Shown: piece after piece, positions 1 through 8,479 of the stretch
Layout of the letters: each line of letters opens with the position of its first letter
How positions within the stretch are numbered: the stretch's first letter is position 1
NCBI GenBank assembly: GCA_964541605.1
Contig: CAZIQY010000073.1
Location: forward strand, 1 to 13,928
Direction: 5' to 3'
Source of the DNA: CAZIQY01 sp964541605
Lineage (GTDB): Bacteria > Desulfobacterota > Syntrophia > Syntrophales > UBA2185
DNA length: 13,928 bases
Program-made: the position numbers and the translations under genes
The notes under the pieces: generated by a model
Told to the model about the DNA's origin: nothing
What the model saw: only the letters and a program-made list of their open reading frames with translations
The model's database searches: none

Positions 1-30
1 TAAAGAACGTAAAACCTGAAAACAAGTTCT

Positions 31-2556
31 CTAATTTATGCAAGTAGATACTAGTTCAGCTTTCGCCTGACCGAGAGGTTTTTTCTCCAGACCTGCAAAC
101 ACCGTGATGGCCCGCTGCCGATCCACCCTGTTGATGATGTTCGGACCACCGCCTTCTCTGATGCTGACGACATTGGCAAGTTCCACAAGCCTTCCATCCT
201 TTGCCCTCACATAAAGCCGCCCCAAGTCTTCCGGATTCGTTCTGCTCTCCGGATTCAGCCTGACCCTCAAATCGTAGCTTCTTCCCCTTGCTTCATCCTT
301 GTACTTGGTAACATCCACTTCCCCGCTGATGAGAAGATTGACAGCCTCGGCAACGGTCGCAACACTCAGGCCAAAATCAGCCGCCTTGTCCCTGTCAATG
401 AAAACCTTTAATTCCGGTTTCCCCGTTTCAAGGGAGGTATCCACATCCACGATACCCGGCAGCTTTGAAAATTCGCCGACAATCTGTCGTGTATAGGTCT
501 GCAGTGTCCCAAGATCGCTCCCACGGATACTGTACTGAATCGGCACATTTCTTACACCGCCTCCTATAAGCGACACATTTTCCACCGATGCCTTGAGGCC
601 GGGAATTTGTTTCAACTTCTTCCTCAGCTCGCTCATGATCTGATCCTGGCTTTTCTTTCTCTCACCCTTATTCTTCAAGGTGGTAAACATTACGGCTTTA
701 TTGATCTCCTGCGTTCGGCCATAACCAAGGGAATAATAAATCGCCTTCACTTCAGGAAATTCTTTCAAAGCATCATTCGCCTTTGTTAAAATCCCGTCTG
801 CCATATCGATGGAATAATCAATGGGCGCCTCAAGCCTGACGATAAATACGCTCTGGTCCTCCGGCGGCACGAGTTCCTTTCCCATAAATTGGGTAATATA
901 AATGCTGAAGACGAAGATAACAAGAGCTCCGATTAAAACAATGGCGCGATGGTGAAGGGAAATTTCCAGAATGCGCCTGTACAGGTTCTCTACTTTCTTA
1001 TATATTTTTTCGATGGAGTCTCCAATCCTGAATAGGAAAGCAAATCGTGACACACCCTTTCCGTCTTTGGATATTCGCTTTTCATGTGGTTTCAACATGA
1101 TCGAAGCCATCATGGGGGTCAATGTAAAAGAGACGACGAGAGACACCAAAACGGCAAAAACAACGGTAAAGGCAAACTGCATGAAAAAGCGACCGATGAT
1201 CCCTTTCATAAAGGCTACGGGAAGAAATATCGCCACGATGGCCAGGGTGGTTGCCATGACGGCAAGTCCGATTTCGGAGGTTGCAAAAGAAGCCGCTTCT
1301 CTCGGAGCCATGCCCTCTTCAATATGACGGTGGATATTTTCGATCACGATGATGGCGTCATCAATCAAAATGCCGACGGAAATTGAAAGGGCCAGCATGG
1401 TCATATTGTTGAAGGTAAAATTAAAAAACCTGATCAGGGCAAATGTGGCAATGACCGATACAGGAAGAGCCACGGCGCTGATGAGGGTCGTTCTGACATT
1501 TCTCAGGAAAAGGAAAACAGCTAAAACAGCGAGGAAACTTCCCAGAATGAGATGACTTTGCACCTCATTGATGGATCTCTTGATGAATGTGGACTGGTCA
1601 AAGGCGATGTTGATATTCATGCCCGGCGGCAGATTTTGCCTGATTTTCACCAGTTCCTTTTTGACACGGTCGATCACTTCCACCGTGTTGGTTCCCGATT
1701 GCTTCTGGATTCCGAAACCAACAGCGAGAACACCGTTAAACCGCGCGATGGAACGCTTCTCCGCCATACCGTCCTCGGCCCTGCCGACGTCCCTGATCCG
1801 TACGGGCGCGCCTTTGTAGTAGGCCAGGATCAGATCGTTAAAATCAGGAATCTTCGGAAACTCCCCCTTTATTTTCACGGAATATTCCTTGGAGCTGCTT
1901 TCGATTCGTCCCCCGGGAAGCTCCACATTCTCACGCTGGAGTGCCTGCATAATATCACTGGGGGCGATTTCGTAAGCTCTCAGCCTGTCGGGGTCAAGCC
2001 AGACCCGGACCTGTCTCAGCCTCAATCCGCCCATTCTGATGGCGCCGACGTCGGGAATTCTCTGGAATTTCTCTTTCAGCACCTCATCCGCATAAGTCGA
2101 CAGTTCGCGGATCGGCTTATTCCCGCTAAGATTGAGCCAAAGCACGGGATTGGCGTCAGGATCGACCTTTGCAATAATTGGTTCGTCAATATCCGTGGGA
2201 AGTTTCGAGCGTATCGCAGAAACCTTCTCCCGCACGTCCTGGACGGCAAGATCGATATCCCTTTCGAGGACAAATTCTACGTTTACAATGGAAGCTCCTT
2301 CAACGCTCTGTGATGTAATGGTTTTGACGCCATTGATGGTATTGATCGTTTCTTCAATTTTATCCGTCACATCAATGTCCATAATCTCGGGGCTTGCGCC
2401 CTTGAGCGTTGTCGTAACATTGATGATGGGAAAATCGATCTTTGGATAGAGGTCCACACCGATTTCGGGATAACTGACAATGCCAAAAACGACCAGGGCC
2501 ATGATGAACATGGTCGCAAAGACGGGGCGTTTTATGGACGTATCAGCGAGCCACAT
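31..2556 (-). CDS. RND efflux pump, HAE1/AcrB-like permease, C-terminally truncated
   Basis: Inner-membrane proton-driven pump of a tripartite exporter. The N-terminus (WLADTSIKRPVFATMF) is the usual first transmembrane helix of HAE1 pumps. The porter domain follows, and then helices 2-6 with the paired proton-relay aspartates in GILIDDAIIVIEN at about residues 399-400. A second periplasmic domain runs to about residue 830. Family members are about 1,030-1,050 residues; this frame stops at 841. It therefore lacks the region of the last five helices, including the relay lysine found in AcrB helix 10. The final residues (ELVSTCIN) do not resemble the family, and the DNA turns AT-rich below about position 55. 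I infer a deletion, insertion or assembly break, so the product is probably non-functional. The ATG lies 14 bases inside the end of the fusion-protein gene, which indicates coupled translation. Substrate is unknown; the TetR/TolC context suggests drugs, solvents or metabolites rather than heavy metals. Confidence 0.9.
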   Translation of the reverse strand: MWLADTSIKRPVFATMFIMALVVFGIVSYPEIGVDLYPKIDFPIINVTTTLKGASPEIMDIDVTDKIEETINTINGVKTITSQSVEGASIVNVEFVLERDIDLAVQDVREKVSAIRSKLPTDIDEPIIAKVDPDANPVLWLNLSGNKPIRELSTYADEVLKEKFQRIPDVGAIRMGGLRLRQVRVWLDPDRLRAYEIAPSDIMQALQRENVELPGGRIESSSKEYSVKIKGEFPKIPDFNDLILAYYKGAPVRIRDVGRAEDGMAEKRSIARFNGVLAVGFGIQKQSGTNTVEVIDRVKKELVKIRQNLPPGMNINIAFDQSTFIKRSINEVQSHLILGSFLAVLAVFLFLRNVRTTLISAVALPVSVIATFALIRFFNFTFNNMTMLALSISVGILIDDAIIVIENIHRHIEEGMAPREAASFATSEIGLAVMATTLAIVAIFLPVAFMKGIIGRFFMQFAFTVVFAVLVSLVVSFTLTPMMASIMLKPHEKRISKDGKGVSRFAFLFRIGDSIEKIYKKVENLYRRILEISLHHRAIVLIGALVIFVFSIYITQFMGKELVPPEDQSVFIVRLEAPIDYSIDMADGILTKANDALKEFPEVKAIYYSLGYGRTQEINKAVMFTTLKNKGERKKSQDQIMSELRKKLKQIPGLKASVENVSLIGGGVRNVPIQYSIRGSDLGTLQTYTRQIVGEFSKLPGIVDVDTSLETGKPELKVFIDRDKAADFGLSVATVAEAVNLLISGEVDVTKYKDEARGRSYDLRVRLNPESRTNPEDLGRLYVRAKDGRLVELANVVSIREGGGPNIINRVDRQRAITVFAGLEKKPLGQAKAELVSTCIN

Positions 2557-3667
2557 TGATCTTCACCCCTTCAGACAGATTATTTTGACCGGCCACCACG
2601 ATGATTTCCCCTTGTTTCAGTCCTTCCGCTATCTCCAGATACTCTCCATATTTACTTCCAATTTTGACCTCTCTCTCCCTCGCCACATTTTCCTCAGCGA
2701 TAAAGACCTTGACCTTCGCATTATCGTAAAGAATAGCCGTAACAGGAACAACAACCACATCTCTCGCTTCCCCGGTGTACAGCGTTACCTTGGCAAAGAG
2801 ACCCGGTTTCAGGCGGTTATCGTGATTCGGCACCAGGGCTTCGACCTGGAGAGTTCTGGTCCTCTCTTCAAGGCTCGGGTAGATGTTCCTGACGCGACCC
2901 TTGAATTCCCGATCAGGAAAAGAATCAACCCGGAATACAACATCCTGGCCTGTTTTCAGCTTTCCCACTTCTTTTTCAGGAACCGTAAAACTCAATTTAA
3001 TCGGATCAGATTGAATGATCCACAAAAGAGGCGTCCCGTTTCTGACATAGTCGCCCGTTGTTACCTTTTTTTCCTTGACGAACCCCCGAAGCGGAGAATA
3101 AATTTTTGTCTTTGCCAGTTTTTCTTTTGCAAGGGACAGGCCTGCCTTTGCCCGATCAAGGTCTCCGTCAGAGACAGCCATGCGTGCGGATATGTCTTCA
3201 AATTGCTGTTTTGTTACAAGCTCCTCTTTGTACAGGGATGCCTTCCGTTCATACTCCAGCTTTGTGTTGACAAGGCTTGCTTCCGCCTGTCGCAACATGG
3301 CTTCAGATCTTTTCACTTCAAGGCGATAATCCGTCTCATTGATCTCGGCAAGCAGCATGCCTCTTGATACAGATGTTCCTTCATCAACCCTGATTTTTTT
3401 TGCGATTCCGTCCACTTCAGAGCTTACAATCACCTCTTCGTAGGGCTTCAATGTGCCGATTGTACCCACAAACGGCCTGAAGGATTTCTTTTCTACCGTC
3501 GAAACCTTCACATTCATGACCCTCTCTTCGGAGGTTTTCTCGTCTTTTTTACATCCCGGATTCAATAGAATCATAAACAGAAGAACAATCATGATGATGG
3601 TTTCTTTTCGAAAAGAAACCATCAGACCCATATCCTTCTCTTCCAACAGCGGCTGTCGCCTTCGCAT
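2543..3667 (-). CDS. RND efflux periplasmic adaptor (membrane fusion protein), lipoprotein-like
   Basis: HlyD/AcrA-type adaptor that bridges the RND pump and the outer-membrane channel. I chose the ATG at 3667 because a strong Shine-Dalgarno (GGGGGAGGAAG) lies just upstream. A TTG at 3700 and an ATG at 3685 are also in frame, and a later ATG at 3622 would give a more normal signal peptide. From 3667 the product is 374 residues. A basic and then hydrophobic segment (TIIMIVLLFMILL) ends at Cys39 followed by KKDEK. This suggests a lipoprotein, although the residues before the Cys (LNPG) are not a standard lipobox. Next come a biotinyl-lipoyl-like half (GTIGTLKPYEEVIV), an alpha-helical hairpin (SEAMLRQAEASL to LAKEKLAKTK), the second lipoyl half (IYSPLRGFVKEKKV) and beta-barrel domains ending in VKINVAR. 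It sits between the tolC-like and pump genes. The codons for residues 15-25 form a perfect 30-base palindrome. Confidence 0.88.
   Translation of the reverse strand: MRRRQPLLEEKDMGLMVSFRKETIIMIVLLFMILLNPGCKKDEKTSEERVMNVKVSTVEKKSFRPFVGTIGTLKPYEEVIVSSEVDGIAKKIRVDEGTSVSRGMLLAEINETDYRLEVKRSEAMLRQAEASLVNTKLEYERKASLYKEELVTKQQFEDISARMAVSDGDLDRAKAGLSLAKEKLAKTKIYSPLRGFVKEKKVTTGDYVRNGTPLLWIIQSDPIKLSFTVPEKEVGKLKTGQDVVFRVDSFPDREFKGRVRNIYPSLEERTRTLQVEALVPNHDNRLKPGLFAKVTLYTGEARDVVVVPVTAILYDNAKVKVFIAEENVAREREVKIGSKYGEYLEIAEGLKQGEIIVVAGQNNLSEGVKINVAR
3595..3624. repeat. Perfect 30-base palindrome inside the fusion-protein gene
   Basis: The left half TGATGGTTTCTTTTC is followed by its exact reverse complement, centred between 3609 and 3610. 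In the minus-strand mRNA it can form a stem of about 13 bp closed by a UCGA loop. It starts at the alternative ATG at 3622 and covers codons 15-25 of the fusion protein. Both strands encode the same short peptide, MVSFRKET. It may affect translation or simply be chance; no function is established. Confidence 0.9.
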
Positions 3668-3725
3668 GAATGCTTCCTCCCCCATCTTGCAATCAACCAA
3701 AGTAAGTCATCCGTAGAGTTTTTTA

Positions 3726-5033
3726 TCATGAACCGTCCGTAACGGTTTTGAGAAATGTTCCTGTTGCCTTTTTCATTTTCAGCATGGACAGCTGATAACT
3801 GTAAACGGCATCTGCAGTTTTTCTCTCTGCTGTAACAAGCAGTGTGTTTGCATCCATTACATCAAGGCTTTGTGATAGTCCGAATTCAAATTGTCTTGTA
3901 ACAGCATTGTAATTATCCCTTGCATAGACAAGCTGGTCTTGCAAAAATTTAAGAGTTTCCTGCTGTGTCACGATATCGAGATAGGCGCTCTGAACCTCCA
4001 CTTCTATGGATTTTTTTAAATCTTCATAGATGAGGATGGATTGTCTTTCTTTTGCCTTGGCTTCCTTAACTTCTGCCCGTCTCAGACCACCCTCGAAAAA
4101 TGGGAAATTTATTGAAATCCCCCCGTAAATGCTTTCCTTATTCATCGTCTGCGGGGTCGGAGTCTGGTCGGCTGCCGTATAAACGCCTGACAGGGCAAGG
4201 TTCGGCCAGTAAGCCCCCCTCGTAAATTGAACCTGCTCTTCCGCTATTTTTTTCTGTATTTCAAGACTTTTGAGATCCGCTCTCCCCGATGGTGCGCTTT
4301 CCTGAAAAGATGACAGCGGCGGTATTTTGATGTCCGAATGTGATGCTTCCTTCAGTTTAAAATCCTGTTTGATGCCAACGATCCTGGCCAATACGGTCCT
4401 TGTTAGTTCCAGGGTGTTTTTTGCCTTTACATAGTCCGATTGCGCTCCCGATAGTTCTCCGTCGGCTCTCAGGAGGACCGTTTTGGTTATTTCACCGACC
4501 TTCAGCCGTTTCTGCGCGGCGTTTCTGTATTTCTTAAGCCTGTCCAGATTCGACTCAGCTATATCCAGTGCCTTCCCTGCCTTTAGAACATCATAATAGG
4601 CATATGCCACATTCAACAGGTATTCTTCTCTTACGGCATGAAGGTCGTAATGGTTTTTTATGATCGTTTCTTTGGAAATACTCAATGCGATAAGTTCACG
4701 GCCACTGACGGAAAGGGACTCATCCAATCGGAGCCCCCAGGAGGTTGCTTCGTCCGGCTGGATAATGACTCCCGTGCTATTGCGCTTTGCCTCCGTATAT
4801 CTCGCATAGGCGCCGAAGGCGGAAAGCGTCGGAAGCAGCAGGGAGAGGGCTTTTTCCTTCCCTGTTTCGGCTATATACAAATTTTCCTCCGAGAGCTTGA
4901 TCTTCTCGGCTCGTTGAAGGGCGATCTTATATAAATCGTCAAGAGAATATTCCTCCGCAAAGGTGAACATGGGTGTCGAAATGTAGAAAAAGACGGACAT
5001 TAAAAAAATTAAATAAGAACGCCATGCTTTCAT
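3726..5033 (-). CDS. TolC-like outer membrane efflux protein
   Basis: Outer-membrane channel of the exporter, 435 residues, the normal size for the OEP family. The N-terminus has a signal peptide (basic MKAWR, then a hydrophobic stretch, likely cleaved after TPMFTFA). The mature part starts EEYSLDDLYKIALQ, the usual first helix of TolC-type proteins. Two repeated OEP halves follow, each with long amphipathic helices: near LLNVAYAYYDVLKAGKALDIAESNL in the first half, and near VEVQSAYLDIVTQQETL in the second, which ends with a QFEFGLSQSLDVMDANTLL block. The start codon overlaps the tetR stop (ATGA), and GGAGG lies seven bases upstream, so the two genes are translationally coupled. The gap to the fusion-protein gene is about 58 bases. 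It should form a trimer spanning the outer membrane and periplasm. Confidence 0.9.
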   Translation of the reverse strand: MKAWRSYLIFLMSVFFYISTPMFTFAEEYSLDDLYKIALQRAEKIKLSEENLYIAETGKEKALSLLLPTLSAFGAYARYTEAKRNSTGVIIQPDEATSWGLRLDESLSVSGRELIALSISKETIIKNHYDLHAVREEYLLNVAYAYYDVLKAGKALDIAESNLDRLKKYRNAAQKRLKVGEITKTVLLRADGELSGAQSDYVKAKNTLELTRTVLARIVGIKQDFKLKEASHSDIKIPPLSSFQESAPSGRADLKSLEIQKKIAEEQVQFTRGAYWPNLALSGVYTAADQTPTPQTMNKESIYGGISINFPFFEGGLRRAEVKEAKAKERQSILIYEDLKKSIEVEVQSAYLDIVTQQETLKFLQDQLVYARDNYNAVTRQFEFGLSQSLDVMDANTLLVTAERKTADAVYSYQLSMLKMKKATGTFLKTVTDGS

Positions 5034-5653
5034 CCTGTGACCTCCGATTTTACTCCCTTTAGGAAAATATCGAGAACTGAATCCACTTTATCGCTCAGAG
5101 AGTTCTGCTGCTTCGAAAGCATCCAATCATAAAAAAATGATCGGATGATGCCTAAAAGAGCCAGAGCCATGATCCGGGATTCCATCACTTTCAGAGATTT
5201 CATCTCAATTCCTCTATGCAGGATATCTTCTATGAAATCAATGTGACTGACATAATCCGCAATGATCTTATCCCTCAAGACGGTGTTACCCATCGAAAGG
5301 GTCATACCTTCACCGCGAATAAGCAGATTGCAAAAATCGACATTGTTTTCTACAAAATGAAAATGAGATCTTACCAGATTCTCAATTTGATCAATGGTTT
5401 TTTCTGATCCCGTTACAGATTCTCTGATTGCCAGATACATCATATCGAGTTTTTCGCTGATCATGGTTGTGAAGAGATTTTCCTTCCCTTCGAAAAACTG
5501 ATAAAGGGTGCCAATGGCAAAGCCGGAGGCATCTGCAATTTCTGCCATCGTGGTATTATGAAACCCTTTTGCGGCCAATATCCTTTCCGACTGCTTGAGG
5601 ATCTCGCTCCGCCGTAGCTGAAACTCCATCTCTTTTCTTTTTGTCTTTTCCAT
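5030..5653 (-). CDS. TetR-family transcriptional repressor
   Basis: Local regulator of the efflux operon, 207 residues, a typical TetR length. The helix-turn-helix is clear near residues 22-56: SERILAAKGFHNTTMAEIA, then a GTLYQFFEGKENLF block. The C-terminal ligand-binding part is divergent, as usual, so the inducer cannot be read from sequence. I chose the ATG at 5653 because GAGGG lies seven bases upstream; an in-frame TTG at 5671 would add six residues but lacks a good ribosome site. It is the first gene of the operon and overlaps the channel gene by four bases, so it is probably autoregulated with the pump. Repeats directly upstream (5665-5700) are a plausible operator. The neighbouring plus-strand transporter could share control. 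Confidence 0.92.
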   Translation of the reverse strand: MEKTKRKEMEFQLRRSEILKQSERILAAKGFHNTTMAEIADASGFAIGTLYQFFEGKENLFTTMISEKLDMMYLAIRESVTGSEKTIDQIENLVRSHFHFVENNVDFCNLLIRGEGMTLSMGNTVLRDKIIADYVSHIDFIEDILHRGIEMKSLKVMESRIMALALLGIIRSFFYDWMLSKQQNSLSDKVDSVLDIFLKGVKSEVTG

Positions 5654-5664
5654 ATATGAGCCCT

Positions 5665-5700
5665 CATTCAAATATTAGAAGGGTTATTCAAATCATGAAT
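5665..5700. promoter_or_regulatory. Candidate TetR operator repeats
   Basis: ATTCAAAT occurs at 5666-5673 and again at 5686-5693, exactly 20 bp apart and so on the same face of the helix. The second copy is part of the palindrome ATTCA-AATCA-TGAAT at 5686-5700. The block lies immediately upstream of the tetR ribosome site. Two related TGTTCA/TTCACAAT sequences lie further up at 5704-5713 and 5763-5774. Binding by the adjacent regulator is inference. Confidence 0.45.
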
Positions 5701-5711
5701 TGCTGTTCACA

Positions 5712-5737
5712 ATGATAGCAAAGGTTGCTGATGTCAA
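5712..5737 (-). promoter_or_regulatory. Possible tetR-operon promoter
   Basis: On the minus strand a consensus -35 TTGACA (5737-5732) precedes TATCAT (5717-5712). The spacer is only 14 bp, which is short for sigma-70. Transcription from here would run straight into the candidate operator repeats. Confidence 0.3.
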
Positions 5738-5837
5738 GAAAAAATATAAAATGGATTTGGACTGTTCATTCACAATAAAAATATGATACAAATTATTGCA
5801 AACATTCTCATACAGGAAAGAGAACCGGAGCGATCCC

Positions 5838-6740
5838 GTGGTCAAACTCATCACGCTTCTCAAAAATCGAAATTTTATCGTCATACTTGCGGTTATAGGC
5901 GGGATGCTCATTCATCAAGGGGCACTGTGGACAAGACATCTTATTTTAGCCCTGCTTTTCGTAATCATAACCCTGTCGATCATGGCAATTGACGGCCATA
6001 TCTTCAAAGCCCCAAGAGACGTGATACTGCCCGCATTTCTCGGCATACTGATGAATTATGCAATCCTCGGAAACCTGATTATTCTCATGAGCGCCTTTCT
6101 TATCCATGATGAGTCTGCCTGGATAGGTTTCGTTACACTGGCGGCGGTTCCCTCCGCCGTGGTCATCATCCCATTAACCCGTATTTTGAATGGAAATGCA
6201 ACATATGCCGTCATTGGAACGATCGGTGTTTACATTGGCGCTCTGGTTATCATGCCTCTGATCGTCCTTGGACTTCTCGATATCCATTTATTAGACACTA
6301 CAAAACTGTTCACAATAACGACCGTTCTGATTGCACTGCCAATAGCCGTCTCCCGCATACTCGTCCGGACAGGTTTGAACAATCGCATCAATCCGTTCAA
6401 AGGACAAATTATGAACTGGAGTTTCTTTCTGATTACCTATACCTTGATAGGGGCAAACCGGGAAACCATTATGACCCAGCCCCTTTCGCTGGTGCCTATG
6501 GCCGTTATTGCTTTCTTGAGTACTTTTTTCCTCGGGTTTCTGATACAATGGATTGGCGGCCTCTTTCATGTCAACAAATCGAATCTGACCGTTCTCTTTC
6601 TGCTCGGAACGCTTAAAAATTACGGTCTCGCCGGCGGCCTTGCCTTTTATCTTTTCAGTCGGGAAGCGGCTCTTCCGGCTGTTGTTCTTACCATTTTTAT
6701 GACGATTTACGTGACCTGGCTTGATTTTAAAACACAATAG
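5838..6740 (+). CDS. BASS-like (bile acid:sodium symporter superfamily) membrane transporter
   Basis: Integral membrane protein of about 300 residues with roughly nine or ten hydrophobic helices. It has the two-repeat feel of the BASS/SBF fold: an AAVPSAVV segment near residues 102-109 in the first half, and GTLKNYGLAGG (257-267) followed by EAALPAVV (276-283) in the second. These resemble the conserved crossover regions of BASS proteins. I chose the GTG at 5838 because GGAG lies seven bases upstream; an in-frame TTG at 5796 would add 14 polar residues. It diverges from tetR, so the TetR protein could regulate it, but that is not shown. A TATGAT at 5782-5787 could be its -10, with no good -35. 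Substrate unknown: organic anion or metabolite uptake or export are both possible, and family assignment is by motif resemblance only. Confidence 0.65.
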   Translation: MVKLITLLKNRNFIVILAVIGGMLIHQGALWTRHLILALLFVIITLSIMAIDGHIFKAPRDVILPAFLGILMNYAILGNLIILMSAFLIHDESAWIGFVTLAAVPSAVVIIPLTRILNGNATYAVIGTIGVYIGALVIMPLIVLGLLDIHLLDTTKLFTITTVLIALPIAVSRILVRTGLNNRINPFKGQIMNWSFFLITYTLIGANRETIMTQPLSLVPMAVIAFLSTFFLGFLIQWIGGLFHVNKSNLTVLFLLGTLKNYGLAGGLAFYLFSREAALPAVVLTIFMTIYVTWLDFKTQ

Positions 6741-6851
6741 GGCAAGATTGTCCGGTTGCGGAACCCCGGTCGAGGGGATGGGGGTCTTATGTACAAGGCG
6801 CAGCCGGGGCATGAGATTCTGCTATATAAATAAAAAAGGAGGGATACGCTT

Positions 6852-8477
6852 ATGATGGAATATCCTTTATTACTGAGAACATTTCTCTTGAGGGCAGCAA
6901 AATATTTCCCCAAAAAAGAAATTGTCTCCGTCTACCCCAACGAAACCTTCCGATATACCTATGCAGACTATTTCAGGAGGACGTGTCAGCTTGCCCATGC
7001 CTTAAAATCCCTGGGGATTAAACGGGGCGATCATGTAGCGAGCCTTGCCCTCAACAGCCACAGGCACCTGGAGCTCTATTTTGGGGTTCCCTGCATGGGC
7101 GCCGCCCTGCATACCGTGAATTTCAGGCTTCCCCTCCATCATCTGGTATATGTTCTTAACCATGCCGAGGATAAAGTGATATTCATCGAGGAGGATCTCC
7201 TCCTTTTTATCGAGGCGGTAAAAGACCAGTTGAAAACCATCAATCACTTCGTCATCTTGTCTCAGAGCGGCAAAATGCCGCAAACAAGCCTTTCACCCGT
7301 TTATCTTTACGATGAATGGATATCTCAATTCCCGGAAACATATGATTTCCCGGATGATTTGAGTGAATGGGATCCGGCCCTCATATGCTATACATCGGCC
7401 ACCACAGGAGACCCCAAAGGGGTTGTCTATTCCCACAGGGGGCTTGTGCTGCACAGCTATGCCGTCGGTGTGACCCTTCGCGGTGCTGAGGACGATTGCA
7501 TCCTTCACGTGGTCCCCATGTTCCACGCAAACGCATGGGGAATTCCTTTCCTTGGCGTCGGACTCGGATGTAAACAGGTGCTGCCCGGCCGTGAGGTACT
7601 CAATATGGAACGCGTTTGCAAGATGATAACCGATGAAAAAGTGACCTTCACGTGCGGCGTACCGACCATCTGGATGATGCTTTATCATTACCTTGAAAAC
7701 GGGGGTTCGCATGACTTTTCCTCTCTAAAATCGATTGCATCCGGCGGTGCGCCCTGCCCCCGTTATCTGATGGAAGGATTAAACGAGAAATACGGTTTCC
7801 CTATTATACAGGCTTATGGCATGACGGAAACCTCACCGCTGACCCACGCGGCTATCCCAAAGAGCTATATGGCCGATCTGCCGAAAGAGAAGCTTTACGA
7901 CATAAAAACCAGCGTCGGTCTCCTTGCCCCGGGACTGGAGATGAAAATCGTGAATGAGAAGGGCGAAGAAGTCAAAGCGGACGGCAAGGAATGGGGAGAA
8001 GTCCTGCTTAAGGGGCCCTGGATTGCCAGGGAATATTACAAGGATCCGGAGCGCTCTGAGCCTTTTTTCAAGGGAGGATGGCTGCATACGGGCGATGTGG
8101 CAACCATTGACGAAGAGGGTTATGTAAGACTTATTGATCGGACCAAAGACCTTGTCAAAAGTGGAGGAGAATGGATCGCCTCCGTCGATCTCGAAAATGC
8201 CATCATGTCACATCCGAAAGTTCTGGAAGCTGCCGTAATAGGGATTCCGCACCCAAAATGGCAGGAGAGACCATTGGGTTGCGTTGTCCTTAAACCGGGT
8301 GAAGCAGCCTCTGAAGAGGATTTGAAGTCATTTCTCGCAGATAAAGTGAAGGCCGACTGGTGGATACCGGATCATTTTGTTTTTATGGATCAGATTCCCA
8401 AGACCAGTGTGGGAAAGTTCAGTAAAAAAGAACTGAGGGAAATGGTTGCAGCAGGCAAGATAAAAATTCCTGAATGA
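6852..8477 (+). CDS. Fatty-acyl-CoA ligase (AMP-dependent synthetase family)
   Basis: Cytoplasmic enzyme that activates a carboxylic acid, probably medium- or long-chain fatty acid, with ATP and CoA. It is 541 residues, the full family length. Core motifs run in order: the P-loop A3 at 181-190 (TSATTGDPKG), YGMTET at 322-327, TGD at 413-415, the hinge region IDRTKD around Arg430 and the catalytic C-terminal Lys522 in PKTSVGKFSKKEL. The sequence resembles AlkK-like ligases. The P-loop has Ala183 where the family normally has Gly (TSGTTG). The ATG has a strong AAGGAGGG site upstream. No partner beta-oxidation gene is in the window; the following small open frame begins two bases after its stop. 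Exact chain length cannot be predicted. Confidence 0.93.
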   Translation: MMEYPLLLRTFLLRAAKYFPKKEIVSVYPNETFRYTYADYFRRTCQLAHALKSLGIKRGDHVASLALNSHRHLELYFGVPCMGAALHTVNFRLPLHHLVYVLNHAEDKVIFIEEDLLLFIEAVKDQLKTINHFVILSQSGKMPQTSLSPVYLYDEWISQFPETYDFPDDLSEWDPALICYTSATTGDPKGVVYSHRGLVLHSYAVGVTLRGAEDDCILHVVPMFHANAWGIPFLGVGLGCKQVLPGREVLNMERVCKMITDEKVTFTCGVPTIWMMLYHYLENGGSHDFSSLKSIASGGAPCPRYLMEGLNEKYGFPIIQAYGMTETSPLTHAAIPKSYMADLPKEKLYDIKTSVGLLAPGLEMKIVNEKGEEVKADGKEWGEVLLKGPWIAREYYKDPERSEPFFKGGWLHTGDVATIDEEGYVRLIDRTKDLVKSGGEWIASVDLENAIMSHPKVLEAAVIGIPHPKWQERPLGCVVLKPGEAASEEDLKSFLADKVKADWWIPDHFVFMDQIPKTSVGKFSKKELREMVAAGKIKIPE

Positions 8478-8479
8478 CC

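Noticed and set aside
1552..2313. A long plus-strand open frame of 253 codons inside the RND pump gene
   Set aside because: It is antisense to clearly conserved pump sequence, has no ribosome site or recognisable domain, and reflects codon bias of the real gene.
2480..3367. A plus-strand open frame of 295 codons opposite the adaptor gene
   Set aside because: The minus-strand frame carries the full adaptor architecture; this frame has no family features.
6799..6822. Possible sigma-54 promoter (GG...GC) before the acyl-CoA ligase
   Set aside because: The GG to GC spacing is 11 rather than the required 10, and the surrounding consensus is poor.
6741..6833. In-frame open extension of 30 codons after the stop of the BASS-like gene, ending MYKAQPGHEILLYK
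   Set aside because: Thirty codons without a stop are expected by chance, and nothing suggests readthrough or a family match.
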